The translations under genes and the position numbers were made by a program. A stretch of 64,000 nt of DNA, from the NCBI GenBank assembly GCA_000156115.1, contig DS995276.1:2177699-2241698 (forward strand), in the 5' to 3' direction. The notes beneath the pieces are model-generated. The model did no database searches, was not told the origin of the DNA, and saw nothing but the letters and a program-made list of their open reading frames with translations. Position 1 is the stretch's first letter. Each line of letters opens with the position of its first letter. Shown piece after piece: positions 36,623 to 45,624 of the stretch. Source of the stretch: Rhodobacteraceae bacterium HTCC2083 (GTDB lineage Bacteria > Pseudomonadota > Alphaproteobacteria > Rhodobacterales > Rhodobacteraceae).

Positions 36623-37881
36623 GCGTGCAAACCCACAGCCTCGCGAACGGGTTTCGCATTGTGACGGAAAAAATGCCGGGCCTTCGAAGCGCATCGATTG
36701 GGATTTGGGTCACCGCAGGTGGGCGCAATGAACGCATCGAGCAGAATGGCATTGCGCATTTTCTTGAGCATATGGCGTTCAAAGGCACCAAAACCCGCAG
36801 TTCTTTGCAAATTGCTGAAGAGATTGAGGATGTTGGCGGTTATATCAATGCCTACACGAGTCGCGAAGTGACGGCCTATTACGCGCGCGTCTTGGGCGGT
36901 GATGTGCCACTGGCGTTGGATGTGATCTCTGATATTTTGCTTAATCCGGTGTTTGACGAAGATGAGATCGAGGTCGAGCGCGGCGTGATTTTGCAAGAGA
37001 TCGGCCAAGCGCTCGATACACCAGACGATGTGATCTTTGATTGGCTTCAAGATGAAGCCTATCCCGATCAACCTATTGGCCGCACGATCCTTGGTCCAGA
37101 AGAGCGTGTGCGCAGTTTTTCGCGCGAAGATTTGCGCCGCTTTGTGCATGAGCATTATGGCCCGTCGCAGATGATCCTTTCCGCCGCAGGGGATGTGGAT
37201 CACGACGCAATTGTGCGTGCTGCGGAAGAGCTGTTCGGCGGTCTTGAAAGCCGTGTGGCCAGCGTGCCGACGAAGGCCCTTTTTCAAGGTGGCGTGCGGC
37301 GTGAGATCAAGTCGCTAGAGCAGGCTCACTTCGCATTGGCCTTTGAGGGACCAAGCTACTGCGATAACGCGATTTATACGGCGCAGATTTATTCCGTCGC
37401 TTTGGGTGGCGGTATGTCGAGCCGCCTGTTCCAAGAGGTGCGTGAAAAGCGAGGGCTGTGTTACACAATTTTTGCACAAACTGGCGCGTATTCGGACACT
37501 GGCATGATGACGATTTATGCGGGGACCAGCGGGGAACAATTGCCCGAGCTTGCAAGCATTACGATGCAAGAACTAGCGCGCGCAGCGGATGATATGAACG
37601 AAACAGAAGTTGCGCGGGCCCGTGCTCAGATGAAAGCTGGCATGCTCATGGGGCTAGAAAGCCCGTCAAGCCGCGCGGAGCGTCTTGCGCGTTTGATGCA
37701 AATCTGGAACCGCATTCCACCGCTTGAAGAAACCGTTGCGCAGATAGATGCAGTAACGATGCAAGGTGTGCGTGACTTCGCGGCGTCGCTTGCGGATGAA
37801 GCGCCCGCAGCCTTGGCGCTTTATGGGCCTGTGGAACGTGCACCTGATCTTGCGGATCTCTTAAAGGGTCGCGCCGCTTAA
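36619..37881 (+). CDS. M16-family zinc peptidase (processing-peptidase-like)
   Basis: The 420-aa protein carries the inverted zinc motif HFLEH (residues 47-51) and the downstream Glu in VERGVILQEIGQA. It resembles bacterial PqqL and mitochondrial processing-peptidase beta proteins and lacks a clear signal peptide, so it probably acts in the cytoplasm. It overlaps thrC by 4 nt and the GNAT gene by 1 nt. The thrC-M16 pairing is frequent in alphaproteobacteria; its substrate is not known from sequence. Confidence 0.94.
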   Translation: MSVQTHSLANGFRIVTEKMPGLRSASIGIWVTAGGRNERIEQNGIAHFLEHMAFKGTKTRSSLQIAEEIEDVGGYINAYTSREVTAYYARVLGGDVPLALDVISDILLNPVFDEDEIEVERGVILQEIGQALDTPDDVIFDWLQDEAYPDQPIGRTILGPEERVRSFSREDLRRFVHEHYGPSQMILSAAGDVDHDAIVRAAEELFGGLESRVASVPTKALFQGGVRREIKSLEQAHFALAFEGPSYCDNAIYTAQIYSVALGGGMSSRLFQEVREKRGLCYTIFAQTGAYSDTGMMTIYAGTSGEQLPELASITMQELARAADDMNETEVARARAQMKAGMLMGLESPSSRAERLARLMQIWNRIPPLEETVAQIDAVTMQGVRDFAASLADEAPAALALYGPVERAPDLADLLKGRAA

Positions 37882-38465
37882 TGCTGCGGGTTCGGCGCAA
37901 GATACGTTTGGAAACCGAGCGTCTGTCGCTGCGCCCGCCCATTCATTCTGATTTTCGCGCTTGGGCCAATTTGCGTTTCGATAGCGCTGATTTCTTGACG
38001 AAGTGGGAACCCACTTGGGCCTCTAACCATCTGACGCGTAAGGCCTTTACTAATCGAGTCTACTGGGCGCAGCGCTCCATTTCTGGCGATACGGCCGTGC
38101 CGCTTTTTATCGAACGTCGCGAAGATGGCGCGTTGATGGGGGCGATCACGCTTGACAATATTCGCCGTGGTCCCGCGCAATGCGGCACGCTGGGCTACTG
38201 GATTGGCCATCAGTATGCACGTCATGGTTATATGAGTGAATCCATCGCCGCGATGGTACACTACGCCTTTGAGCGGATGGATTTGTCGCGTTTGGAAGCG
38301 GCTTGTTTGCCTGAAAACAAGGCTTCGCGTGGGGTTCTGGAACGCACAGGTTTTAAATATGAGGGCGTGGCGCAAGCATATTTGCAGATTGACGGGCGGT
38401 GGCGCAGCCATGTTCTTTACTCTGCGCTTAGAATGGACAGACGCGGGCGCACGGACGTCGGCTAA
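37881..38465 (+). CDS. GNAT acetyltransferase (RimJ/RimL-like)
   Basis: The 194-aa protein begins with LETERLSLRPP, typical of the RimJ group, and has the acetyl-CoA segment GYWIGHQYARHGYMSESIAA and the closing motif ENKASRGVLERTGFKYEG. It probably acetylates the N-terminus of a ribosomal protein or another acceptor. The start overlaps the M16 gene stop (TAATG), so it is the third gene of the thrC string. Confidence 0.93.
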   Translation: MLRVRRKIRLETERLSLRPPIHSDFRAWANLRFDSADFLTKWEPTWASNHLTRKAFTNRVYWAQRSISGDTAVPLFIERREDGALMGAITLDNIRRGPAQCGTLGYWIGHQYARHGYMSESIAAMVHYAFERMDLSRLEAACLPENKASRGVLERTGFKYEGVAQAYLQIDGRWRSHVLYSALRMDRRGRTDVG

Positions 38466-38481
38466 TCAAGGATATGAGCAC

Positions 38482-39894
38482 ATGTTGAACGACGTTTCCG
38501 GCGACTTTGAAGCAGCATTGCTTGCGGCCCTTCCGTCCGATGTGATCAAAGAGATCGAACCACGCTATTTGGAAGAGCCGCGCGGTCGCTATGCAGGTCA
38601 AACAACTTTGATGGCAGTTCCGCAGACTGTGGAACAGGTCGCAACGATTGTGCGCCTCGCGAACCAAGCGAGCATCGGCATTGTGCCCTATGGCGGTGGT
38701 ACAGGGTTGGTCGGCGGGCAGGTTGCGCCTGATGGCCCCCGCCCGCTTATTCTATCATTAGAACGCATGAACGCGATCCGTTCTGTGCATCCAAGCGAGA
38801 ATGTCCTTGTTGCCGAAGCAGGCGCTATTTTGGCGAATATCCAAACGGCGGCTGCCGATGTGAATCGCCTTTTTCCGTTGTCGCTCGCCTCTGAAGGGAC
38901 CGCGCAAATTGGCGGAAATCTTGCGACGAATGCGGGTGGTGTGAATGTTCTACGTTATGGGAATACGCGTGATTTGTGCCTTGGAATTGAGGCGGTGTTG
39001 CCGGATGGGAGCATCTGGAATGGCCTGTCGCGATTGCGCAAGGACAACACTGGCTATGATTTGCGCAATCTGCTCATCGGCTCTGAAGGATCGCTGGGAA
39101 TTATCACGGCTGCATCGTTAAAGCTTAGCCCGCGACCTGCTGCCGAGGGAACCGCATTTTTTGTTGTGGAAGACCCACAAGCTGCGATTTCCCTTCTTGC
39201 TGAGGCACGCAGCCAGCTGGGGGACAGTGTCAGCGCGTTTGAATTGATCCACCGCCAAGGCCTTGAATTCCTGCGTGACTATCTGCCAAGTGTGCGTCTG
39301 CCTTTTGAGCAAGATTTTGAATGGTGTGTCCTGATTGAAGTTGGTCTGGCGCGTGGACTTGATCCGCAGGACGCGCTTGAAACTTTGTTTGAAGCAGGGC
39401 TAGAGCAGGGCTGGGTCAGTGATGGCTTGATCGCGCAATCGCTTGGGCAACGACAAGAATTCTGGTCTGTGCGCGAACACATTCCAGAGGCTAATCGTTT
39501 GGTTGGCTCTGTGTCATCACACGATATTTCGGTGCCGATAAGCCTTGTGCCAGAGTTCATCACGCGCGCAGGCGAAGTGATTGCAGAACTTGGGCCAATG
39601 TTGGTCAATTGTTTCGGGCACTTGGGCGATGGCAATCTGCATTACAACGTCTTTCCTGAGACAGGAAAAACGCGGGCCGATTATTTGGATGTACGCGATT
39701 TGGTGAAGGTCGCTGTTCATGATTTGGTCGATGAACTCGGTGGATCTATCAGCGCAGAACACGGGATCGGCCGCCTCAAAACTGCAGATCTTGAAAAATA
39801 TGGCGATCCTGCAAAGCTTGCGGCGATGCGCGCGATCAAGGCGGCGCTGGATCCAATTGGGATAATGAACCCCGGTGTGGTGCTGGCGCTATAG
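38482..39894 (+). CDS. FAD-linked oxidoreductase (GlcD / D-2-hydroxyglutarate dehydrogenase type)
   Basis: The 470-aa flavoprotein has the PCMH FAD-binding loop [12 protein letters not shown] and the C-terminal domain with [29 protein letters not shown] and [11 protein letters not shown]. Such proteins oxidise D-2-hydroxy acids (D-lactate, glycolate, D-2-hydroxyglutarate). The ATG at 38482 lies 16 nt after the GNAT stop with AAGGA upstream. No glcE or glcF is adjacent, which favours a single-subunit D-2-hydroxyglutarate or D-lactate dehydrogenase. The 3' end overlaps the convergent apt gene by 6 nt. Confidence 0.88.
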   Translation: MLNDVSGDFEAALLAALPSDVIKEIEPRYLEEPRGRYAGQTTLMAVPQTVEQVATIVRLANQASIGIVPYGGGTGLVGGQVAPDGPRPLILSLERMNAIRSVHPSENVLVAEAGAILANIQTAAADVNRLFPLSLASEGTAQIGGNLATNAGGVNVLRYGNTRDLCLGIEAVLPDGSIWNGLSRLRKDNTGYDLRNLLIGSEGSLGIITAASLKLSPRPAAEGTAFFVVEDPQAAISLLAEARSQLGDSVSAFELIHRQGLEFLRDYLPSVRLPFEQDFEWCVLIEVGLARGLDPQDALETLFEAGLEQGWVSDGLIAQSLGQRQEFWSVREHIPEANRLVGSVSSHDISVPISLVPEFITRAGEVIAELGPMLVNCFGHLGDGNLHYNVFPETGKTRADYLDVRDLVKVAVHDLVDELGGSISAEHGIGRLKTADLEKYGDPAKLAAMRAIKAALDPIGIMNPGVVLAL

Positions 39895-40419
39895 GCCCTC
39901 GTAACTACACAAGGCTTTGACATCGACGCCCAACGCCTCAAGGCGTTTGCGTCCGCCAAGTTCAGGCAGGTCGATGACGAAACCGCAGCCAACAATCTCG
40001 CCGCCAAGACGTTCGATCAGTTTAATGCCCGCCTCTGCAGTGCCGCCTGTGGCTAGAAGATCGTCGATGACGAGGATCTTTTCACCGGCTTCGATCGCAT
40101 CGTCGTGCAATTCAACCGTCGCTTCGCCGTACTCAAGTTTGTAGTCCTGAGAAATTACGGTGCCGGGCAGTTTGCCGGCTTTGCGAACAGGGATGAAACC
40201 GATGCTCAATTGATGCGCGATTGCGCCGCCCAATATGAAGCCACGTGCTTCTAGGCCGACGACTTTGTCAATCTTGATGCCCACATAGGGGTGCAAGAGC
40301 TGGTCAATCGCCATGCGAAACCCGCGCGGGTCGCTGAAAAGCGTGGTGACATCTCGAAACATGATCCCTTCGTGTGGGAAATCAGGGATCGTGCGGATGT
40401 AGTCTTTGACGGTTTTCAT
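39889..40419 (-). CDS. apt: Adenine phosphoribosyltransferase
   Basis: The 176-aa enzyme makes AMP from adenine and PRPP. The PRPP loop is [16 protein letters not shown], and [17 protein letters not shown] with [12 protein letters not shown] are the family blocks. AGGA is 8 nt before the ATG. It is the last gene of a minus-strand run that starts with mtnP. MtnP releases adenine, Apt salvages it, so the run makes biochemical sense. Confidence 0.97.
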   Translation of the reverse strand: MKTVKDYIRTIPDFPHEGIMFRDVTTLFSDPRGFRMAIDQLLHPYVGIKIDKVVGLEARGFILGGAIAHQLSIGFIPVRKAGKLPGTVISQDYKLEYGEATVELHDDAIEAGEKILVIDDLLATGGTAEAGIKLIERLGGEIVGCGFVIDLPELGGRKRLEALGVDVKALCSYEGL

Positions 40420-40449
40420 GATTAGCGTCCTTTGGCGTGCCAGGATTGT

Positions 40450-41025
40450 TTAACGCGCGGGGTAGTGGCGGCCAAGGGCTATGATGTCCTGTTTACCCAA
40501 TTTTGTCAGGGCGTTGCTGGATTGTGAAAAGATAGATCGGCTCTCGTAATAGGGGCCGCCTATGTCTGTCATCAGCCCCAATCCTTGGGTGATTTCTTCT
40601 AGCATGAGGCGTTCAAATGCACGCTTCTCAAGACCTGTGGTGAAAATAATCACAGATTTCAGGATCATGCCATTTTTCGCTAGGACGCGCGCACCTGCAC
40701 CAGAAATAGATTTGCCTTCAAGGACTTGAAAGCCAGAGCCTTGGATCGTGCTACGCGCGGGAATATCGAGGAATAGGATAGGGAAATCTGGGTTCGAGTC
40801 ATCACGGGTCAGTTGAATGGCGGTGCCCGCGGCGTTGATTTCATCAATGGCTTGGCTCAACGACGCCTCTGCGCGGGTCTTTTTGCAATTCCCTTTTGGA
40901 GGAGCGGCGCAAGCGACGAGGCGATAGAAATCGTTATCGGCAAGCGCTGTGTCAGTTGCCAAAAATTCCTGCGCACTTACAGCGCTCGATAAAGCCAGAG
41001 ACAGGGCTAGCGCCGCGCGCATCAC
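40450..41025 (-). CDS. Exported DUF2927-like protein
   Basis: The 191-aa protein has a signal peptide (LALSLALSSAVSAQ) and a domain with LMLEEITQGLGLMTDI, close to the pattern I know from DUF2927 proteins. Two cysteines (VACAAPP and GNCKK) could form a disulfide. The conserved Glu in LEEITQ suggests a metalloprotease-like centre, but this is not certain. The ATG overlaps the upstream lysE stop by 4 nt. Its link to adenine salvage is unclear. Confidence 0.7.
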   Translation of the reverse strand: MMRAALALSLALSSAVSAQEFLATDTALADNDFYRLVACAAPPKGNCKKTRAEASLSQAIDEINAAGTAIQLTRDDSNPDFPILFLDIPARSTIQGSGFQVLEGKSISGAGARVLAKNGMILKSVIIFTTGLEKRAFERLMLEEITQGLGLMTDIGGPYYESRSIFSQSSNALTKLGKQDIIALGRHYPAR

Positions 41026-41648
41026 ACCCGCTTCAACGCTGCTGTTGCGGCACCCATCCCGATCAGTGTTAGCCCGCCTGCTTGGGTTAATCTGCGTATC
41101 ACGCGCGGCCTTGCGATTTGTGTGCGCAAGATATCGGCGAGAAGCGCGAAAGCAAATGCGTTCAACGCTGCCAATACGACGAAAGTGGCAATCAAAATAA
41201 TGGCTTGGGGGGCATATGCTGCCTCAAACGAGATGAATTGCGGCACGAAGGCTACGAAAAAACCGATGCTCTTAGGGTTTAGGGCAGTGACAATAGCAGC
41301 ATGGCGAAACACTTGTTTTGGTGTCGCAGAGGCATCCGTTTTCACCAATCCAGCCCCTTCACTGGGTGCGTTCCTGAACATTTTTATGCCTAGAGAGAGC
41401 AAATATAGTGCGCCAAGCCACTTCAATATCGTGAATGCGAGGGCTGAGGTCGCAACCAAAGCGCCGAGCCCGATCAAGGAGGCCGTCATGGCGATCAAAT
41501 CTCCGAATGCGACGCCCGCGGCTGTGGCCAGCGCAACCTTGCGACCCTGCGTGATCGCATAGCTTAGGATCAGCAGGAGTGTTGGCCCGGGAATAAGCAG
41601 CAACGCGCCAGACGCTGCAACAAAGGCCAGCCAAAGGGTAAGATCCAT
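41022..41648 (-). CDS. LysE-family amino-acid exporter
   Basis: The 208-aa membrane protein has about six hydrophobic segments and the LysE/RhtB opening PGPTLLLILSYAITQGRKVA, followed by GVAFGDLIAMTASLIGLGAL. The family exports amino acids or homoserine derivatives. Start and stop overlap its neighbours mtnP and the DUF2927 gene (1 and 4 nt), so it is coupled in the operon. The substrate cannot be read from sequence; a methionine-cycle metabolite is possible because of mtnP. Confidence 0.9.
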   Translation of the reverse strand: MDLTLWLAFVAASGALLLIPGPTLLLILSYAITQGRKVALATAAGVAFGDLIAMTASLIGLGALVATSALAFTILKWLGALYLLSLGIKMFRNAPSEGAGLVKTDASATPKQVFRHAAIVTALNPKSIGFFVAFVPQFISFEAAYAPQAIILIATFVVLAALNAFAFALLADILRTQIARPRVIRRLTQAGGLTLIGMGAATAALKRV

Positions 41649-42523
41649 CAGCCGAGAACCCGTCCAGCGACAGCATCGAGTTTGGCGATCAAAACTGGAT
41701 CGCGCTTTTCAGGGGCCGTCATTACCGCGAACTCCAACGCTTTGTCGCAGCCATGGGGGCAATCCTCGCGCTCTGCGCCTAGCAGGGCAGGCAAACGTTT
41801 CACGAGATCGCGACCTTTGTCGGAATTGCCCATCAGGGTTTTGATGATTTCTGTCACATCGACCTCTCCATGATCGGGATGCCAGCTGTCATAATCGGTG
41901 ATCATGGCGACAGAGGCGTAGCAAAGCTCTGCCTCGCGGGCGAGCTTGGCCTCTGGCATATTGGTCATGCCAATCACGTCCGCGCCCCAGCTTTCACGAT
42001 ACATTTTACTCTCCGCGAGGGTGGAAAATTGCGGGCCTTCCATAGCAAGATAGGTGCCTCCCATATGGACATTGATGCCGGCGTCTTTGGCCGCCGTGTG
42101 GCAAGCCTCTGACAGGCGCGGGCAGGTTGGGTGCGCAACAGAGACATGCGCGACGCAGCCTGTGCCGAAGAAGGACTTTTCGCGCGCGAATGTGCGGTCA
42201 ATGAATTGATCAACAATGACAAAATCACCTGGGGCCATATTTTCGCGAAAGCTGCCACAGGCCGAAATTGAGACCACATCAGTGGCACCCAAGCGCTTCA
42301 GTGCATCAATATTAGCGCGGTAAGGCACAGTTGTTGGGGAATGCACGTGACCACGTCCATGACGCGGCAGAAAGGCCATTTTCACACCGTTTAGCGTACC
42401 CGTTAGGATTTGATCAGACGGCGTGCCCCAAGGGCTATCGACGGTTTGCCATGTGGCATCGGCTAAGCCGTCTATGTCATAAATACCAGAGCCGCCAATA
42501 ACGGCGATCATTGTGTCACTCAT
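41648..42523 (-). CDS. mtnP: S-methyl-5'-thioadenosine phosphorylase
   Basis: The 291-aa enzyme splits methylthioadenosine with phosphate into adenine and 5-methylthioribose-1-phosphate. Blocks are IGGSGIYDIDGL, the phosphate site PRHGRGHVHSPTTVPYRAN, VSISACGSFRE, and AMEGPQFSTLAESKMYR. The first gene of the mtnP-lysE-DUF2927-apt run. No other methionine-salvage gene is in the window. It is divergent from the SulP gene, with 175 nt between the two. Confidence 0.96.
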   Translation of the reverse strand: MSDTMIAVIGGSGIYDIDGLADATWQTVDSPWGTPSDQILTGTLNGVKMAFLPRHGRGHVHSPTTVPYRANIDALKRLGATDVVSISACGSFRENMAPGDFVIVDQFIDRTFAREKSFFGTGCVAHVSVAHPTCPRLSEACHTAAKDAGINVHMGGTYLAMEGPQFSTLAESKMYRESWGADVIGMTNMPEAKLAREAELCYASVAMITDYDSWHPDHGEVDVTEIIKTLMGNSDKGRDLVKRLPALLGAEREDCPHGCDKALEFAVMTAPEKRDPVLIAKLDAVAGRVLG

Positions 42524-42698
42524 GTTAATCTTTTCCTGTCATGTGCAGTTTATTGGCAGGCTAACCAGCACAAGGCTCAATGAAAATGCCTGAATCGTCT
42601 TCGTTGCATCAAAATGGCGTGCGAGCAGGGGTGTTCTTTGACCTCGGCTTGGTTTACGGGACGCTAACAAAACGTACTCCGAAAGGCAGGTTAACCAC

Positions 42699-44333
42699 AT
42701 GAAACGAGCTATTCTCGGTGCATTCGCCAATCACATGACACCGCCCGATTTGCGGTGGATGCCGGATGAAGGGTTTTCAATCACGCGTTTGTGGATCGAA
42801 TTGCTCTCGGGCTTGACGGTGGCTTTGGCGCTTGTGCCAGAAGCGGTTGCCTTTGCGTTTGTCGCCGGTGTGCATCCTTTGGTGGGTCTTTATGCAGCGT
42901 TTTTAGTTGGCCTGATCACCGCCTTGTTTGGGGGACGTCCAGGTATGATTTCGGGCGCGACGGGGGCTTTGGCCGTTGTCATGGTGGCGTTGGTCGCGCA
43001 ACACGGTGTGGAGTATCTGTTTGCCACCGTTGTTTTAATGGGGCTTTTGCAGATCTTCTTTGGTGCGATGCATTGGGGCAAGTTCATTCGATTGGTGCCG
43101 CATCCTGTGATGCTTGGCTTCGTAAACGGCCTTGCGATTGTTATTTTTCTTGCGCAGTTGACCCAATTTAAAGTGCCGGGAACCGTTGTGAGTGACGGGC
43201 ATGGTATGACGGGTGGTGAATGGTTGTCTGGCGGCCCGATGATGCTGATGTTGATCCTTGTTGGGTGCACCATGGCGATCATTTGGGTGACGCCGCGCTT
43301 GACGAAAGTGATACCGGCTCCACTTGCCGGGATCGGAATTGTCGCAGCTCTTGTGATTGCGTTTGGTCTTGATGTTCCGCGTGTTGGCGATTTGGCATCT
43401 ATCCAAGGCGGCTTGCCAACATGGCATATTCCCATGGTTCCTTTGAATTGGGAAACGGTCCAGATCATCCTGCCCTATGCTGTTATCCTGGCGGCAATCG
43501 GTTTGATCGAGAGTTTGTTGACCCTGAACCTTGTGGGCGAAATGACCAACAAACGCGGGGGCGCGTCGCAAGAATGTATTGCGCAGGGCCTTGCGAATAC
43601 TGTGACCGGATTCTTCGGTGGTATGGGCGGTTGCGCGATGATTGGTCAGTCGATGATAAACGTGAAATCGGGCGGCCGCACGCGGATCGCTGGTATCGCG
43701 GCGGCACTCTTTTTGTTGCTATTCATCGTCGCTGGCTCGTCCGTGATAGAGTTGATCCCATTGGCCGCGCTCGTGGGCGTGATGTTTATGGTCGTAATTG
43801 GCACTTTCGCGTGGAACTCGCTGCTGATCCTGCGCCGCGTGCCGAAAATGGACGCATTTGTTATTATCTTGGTAACGGTTGTGACGGTGTATTCCGACCT
43901 TGCTGTGGCGGTTGTTGTGGGGGTGATCGTCTCGGCACTTGCCTATGCATGGAACAACGCTCGCCGCATTCACGCGATTGAGCGCCCATCGGCCAGCTCT
44001 GAGGGTGCGAAAGTCTATGAAATCCAAGGACCTCTGTTCTTTGGATCTTCGGATGGGTTTATTGAATTGTTTAATGTTGCAGATGATCCGTCTGAGATAA
44101 TCGTTGATTTCGCGCAAAGCCGGGTGGTTGATCAATCCGCGTTGCAAGCGATTGAAGCGGTCGCGGCCAAGTATGAAGAGGCTGGAAAGCGCATTCAGCT
44201 GCGTCATTTGAGCCGAGATTGCCATCAGCTGTTGAACACTGCGGGTCATCTCATGGTTGATAGCGACGATGATCCTGATTACGAAATAGCAGCAGACTAT
44301 CAGGTACGGACCGGGATTTTGGGCGGGCACTAG
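42699..44333 (+). CDS. SulP-family anion transporter with STAS domain
   Basis: The 544-aa protein has about ten to twelve membrane helices and a C-terminal STAS domain (about 445-525). The first motif is ALALVPEAVAFAFVAGVHPL, then GGRPGMISGATGALAVVMVA; ESLLTLNLVGEMTN and GGCAMIGQSMINVKSGGRTR are also typical. The STAS part has FFGSSDGFIELFNV and IIVDFAQSRVVDQSALQAIE. It transports sulfate, bicarbonate or another anion. In marine bacteria bicarbonate is a real alternative to sulfate, and sequence does not decide. It is followed by repeat copy 2. Confidence 0.93.
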   Translation: MKRAILGAFANHMTPPDLRWMPDEGFSITRLWIELLSGLTVALALVPEAVAFAFVAGVHPLVGLYAAFLVGLITALFGGRPGMISGATGALAVVMVALVAQHGVEYLFATVVLMGLLQIFFGAMHWGKFIRLVPHPVMLGFVNGLAIVIFLAQLTQFKVPGTVVSDGHGMTGGEWLSGGPMMLMLILVGCTMAIIWVTPRLTKVIPAPLAGIGIVAALVIAFGLDVPRVGDLASIQGGLPTWHIPMVPLNWETVQIILPYAVILAAIGLIESLLTLNLVGEMTNKRGGASQECIAQGLANTVTGFFGGMGGCAMIGQSMINVKSGGRTRIAGIAAALFLLLFIVAGSSVIELIPLAALVGVMFMVVIGTFAWNSLLILRRVPKMDAFVIILVTVVTVYSDLAVAVVVGVIVSALAYAWNNARRIHAIERPSASSEGAKVYEIQGPLFFGSSDGFIELFNVADDPSEIIVDFAQSRVVDQSALQAIEAVAAKYEEAGKRIQLRHLSRDCHQLLNTAGHLMVDSDDDPDYEIAADYQVRTGILGGH

Positions 44334-44355
44334 CTTGAACAGTAAGAGATTTGTT

Positions 44356-44416
44356 GGGGGCGTTGCCCCCGCCGATCTTCGATCGACTCCCCCAAGGTAT
44401 TTTCGGACCAAAGAAG
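44356..44416 (+). repeat. 61-bp two-hairpin intergenic repeat, copy 2
   Basis: Layout as in copy 1 at 2650-2710: GGGGGC-GTT-GCCCCC (44356-44370), 2 nt, CGATC-TTC-GATCG (44373-44385), ACTCC, 7 nt, core tattttcggaccaaagaag (44398-44416). By my count 48 of 61 positions match. In the second stem the C-G pair of copy 1 is G-C here, so pairing is kept. It lies between the SulP gene and the convergent flavin reductase gene. Confidence 0.8.
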
Positions 44417-44425
44417 ACGGGTGGC

Positions 44426-45031
44426 TTAGTCGTCGGGGCGGTTCAGCTCGAAGAGCTCTTTGACAACTGAATAATCGCGATAGCCTAGGCGCGCGAGTGG
44501 TTGGAACGTTGTGACGTCAAACCGACCCTCTTTCATGCAGGCATCATCCATGTGAACGCCTATGACTTCACCCAAGACTAGAAAATTGTTGCTGCCCTGC
44601 AGATCGATAATTTTGGTCATTTTGCATTCGAGGGAGGCAGGGGCGGCGGCGACGCGCGCAGCGTTGATGCTGACGCAGTCTGCTTTTTCAAGCTCTGCAT
44701 GCTCGAATTCGTCTAAACCTGCGGCGAGCGTCGCACTTGACGCATTCATCGCATCTTGCAGCGCGCACGAAACGATGTTCACACAAAACACCCCAGTTTC
44801 GCGGATCGCTGAAACGCTGTCTTTGGTACTATCCCGATCATCCTTTGTGCCAGTTGATGCGAACATAACCTGGGGTGGAACATAGGCGACCGCATTGAAA
44901 AAACTGTAGGGTGCGAGATTGTCGCGGCCTTCGCTATCGCGGGTTGAAATCCAGCCAATCGGACGTGGTGTCACAATGGCGTTGAAGGGATTATGAGGCA
45001 GGCCGTGGCCGTCTTCGGGGCGATAAAACAT
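44426..45031 (-). CDS. Flavin reductase-like FMN-binding protein
   Basis: The 201-aa protein of the DIM6/NTAB flavin reductase family has the opening AIVTPRPIGWISTRDSEGRD, NLAPYSFFNAVAYVPPQVMF and the block FCVNIVSCALQDAMNASSAT. It binds FMN and probably reduces flavin with NAD(P)H or acts as a related oxidoreductase. AAGGAG lies 7 nt before the ATG at 45031 and 4 nt before the ATG at 45034; the first spacing is better. The start is only about 35 nt from the divergent GNAT gene. Confidence 0.9.
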   Translation of the reverse strand: MFYRPEDGHGLPHNPFNAIVTPRPIGWISTRDSEGRDNLAPYSFFNAVAYVPPQVMFASTGTKDDRDSTKDSVSAIRETGVFCVNIVSCALQDAMNASSATLAAGLDEFEHAELEKADCVSINAARVAAAPASLECKMTKIIDLQGSNNFLVLGEVIGVHMDDACMKEGRFDVTTFQPLARLGYRDYSVVKELFELNRPDD

Positions 45032-45065
45032 CATGTCACTCCTTGTTTGCCCAATCGCTATCGAC

Positions 45066-45593
45066 ATGTTACCCGCGATGCCAGTCAAAAAACGCGAGAG
45101 CAGAGACGTGTACACGCTCAGACCAGAAAAAACAGAGGATTGGTGGGAGGTCGAAGCCCTCTATGATCTATGTTTTGCGCCGGGTCGCGAGGCGCTATCG
45201 TCCTATCGTTTGCGCGACGGCGTGCCAACCGTAGCCGGTTTGAGCAGCGTAGCGCGCGACGCTGACGATATTCTATCAGGCGCGATCCGGTATTGGCCGG
45301 TTCGGATTGGTGATCATAGCGCTTTATTGCTTGGCCCTATTGCCGTCCACCCAACGCGTCAGGGGGAAGGGTTGGGCGGTGCCCTCATTCGAAACAGTCT
45401 TTCGCGCGCGCAGGATCAGGGTTGGGCACGCGTCATGCTGGTTGGTGATGCGCCTTACTATGCGAAATTCGGTTTTTCGCAACTCAGCGGGGTTGTGATG
45501 CCGCCGCCAACCAACCCGGAGCGGGTCCTTGGCTTGCACGTTGACGGGCCAGATTGGAAAGACGTGAAAGGCTACGTCGTGCGTGCACCTTGA
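45066..45593 (+). CDS. GNAT acetyltransferase (YhbS-like)
   Basis: The protein (175 aa from this start) carries the acetyl-CoA binding block LLLGPIAVHPTRQGEGLGGA, then LIRNSLSRAQDQGWARVMLV and YYAKFGFSQLSG. This is the YhbS type of N-acetyltransferase; the acceptor is not known. Start codons at 45033, 45066 and 45078 are all in frame and none has a clear ribosome site; 45033 would overlap the divergent flavin reductase gene. The EcsC gene follows closely. Confidence 0.85.
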   Translation: MLPAMPVKKRESRDVYTLRPEKTEDWWEVEALYDLCFAPGREALSSYRLRDGVPTVAGLSSVARDADDILSGAIRYWPVRIGDHSALLLGPIAVHPTRQGEGLGGALIRNSLSRAQDQGWARVMLVGDAPYYAKFGFSQLSGVVMPPPTNPERVLGLHVDGPDWKDVKGYVVRAP

Positions 45594-45624
45594 AACCGAC
45601 GGGTTGGATGCAAATCTAAATGAC

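Noticed and set aside
42524..42698. SAM or sulfur riboswitch between mtnP and the SulP gene
   Set aside because: I looked for a conserved pseudoknot or repeated stems and found no convincing structure.
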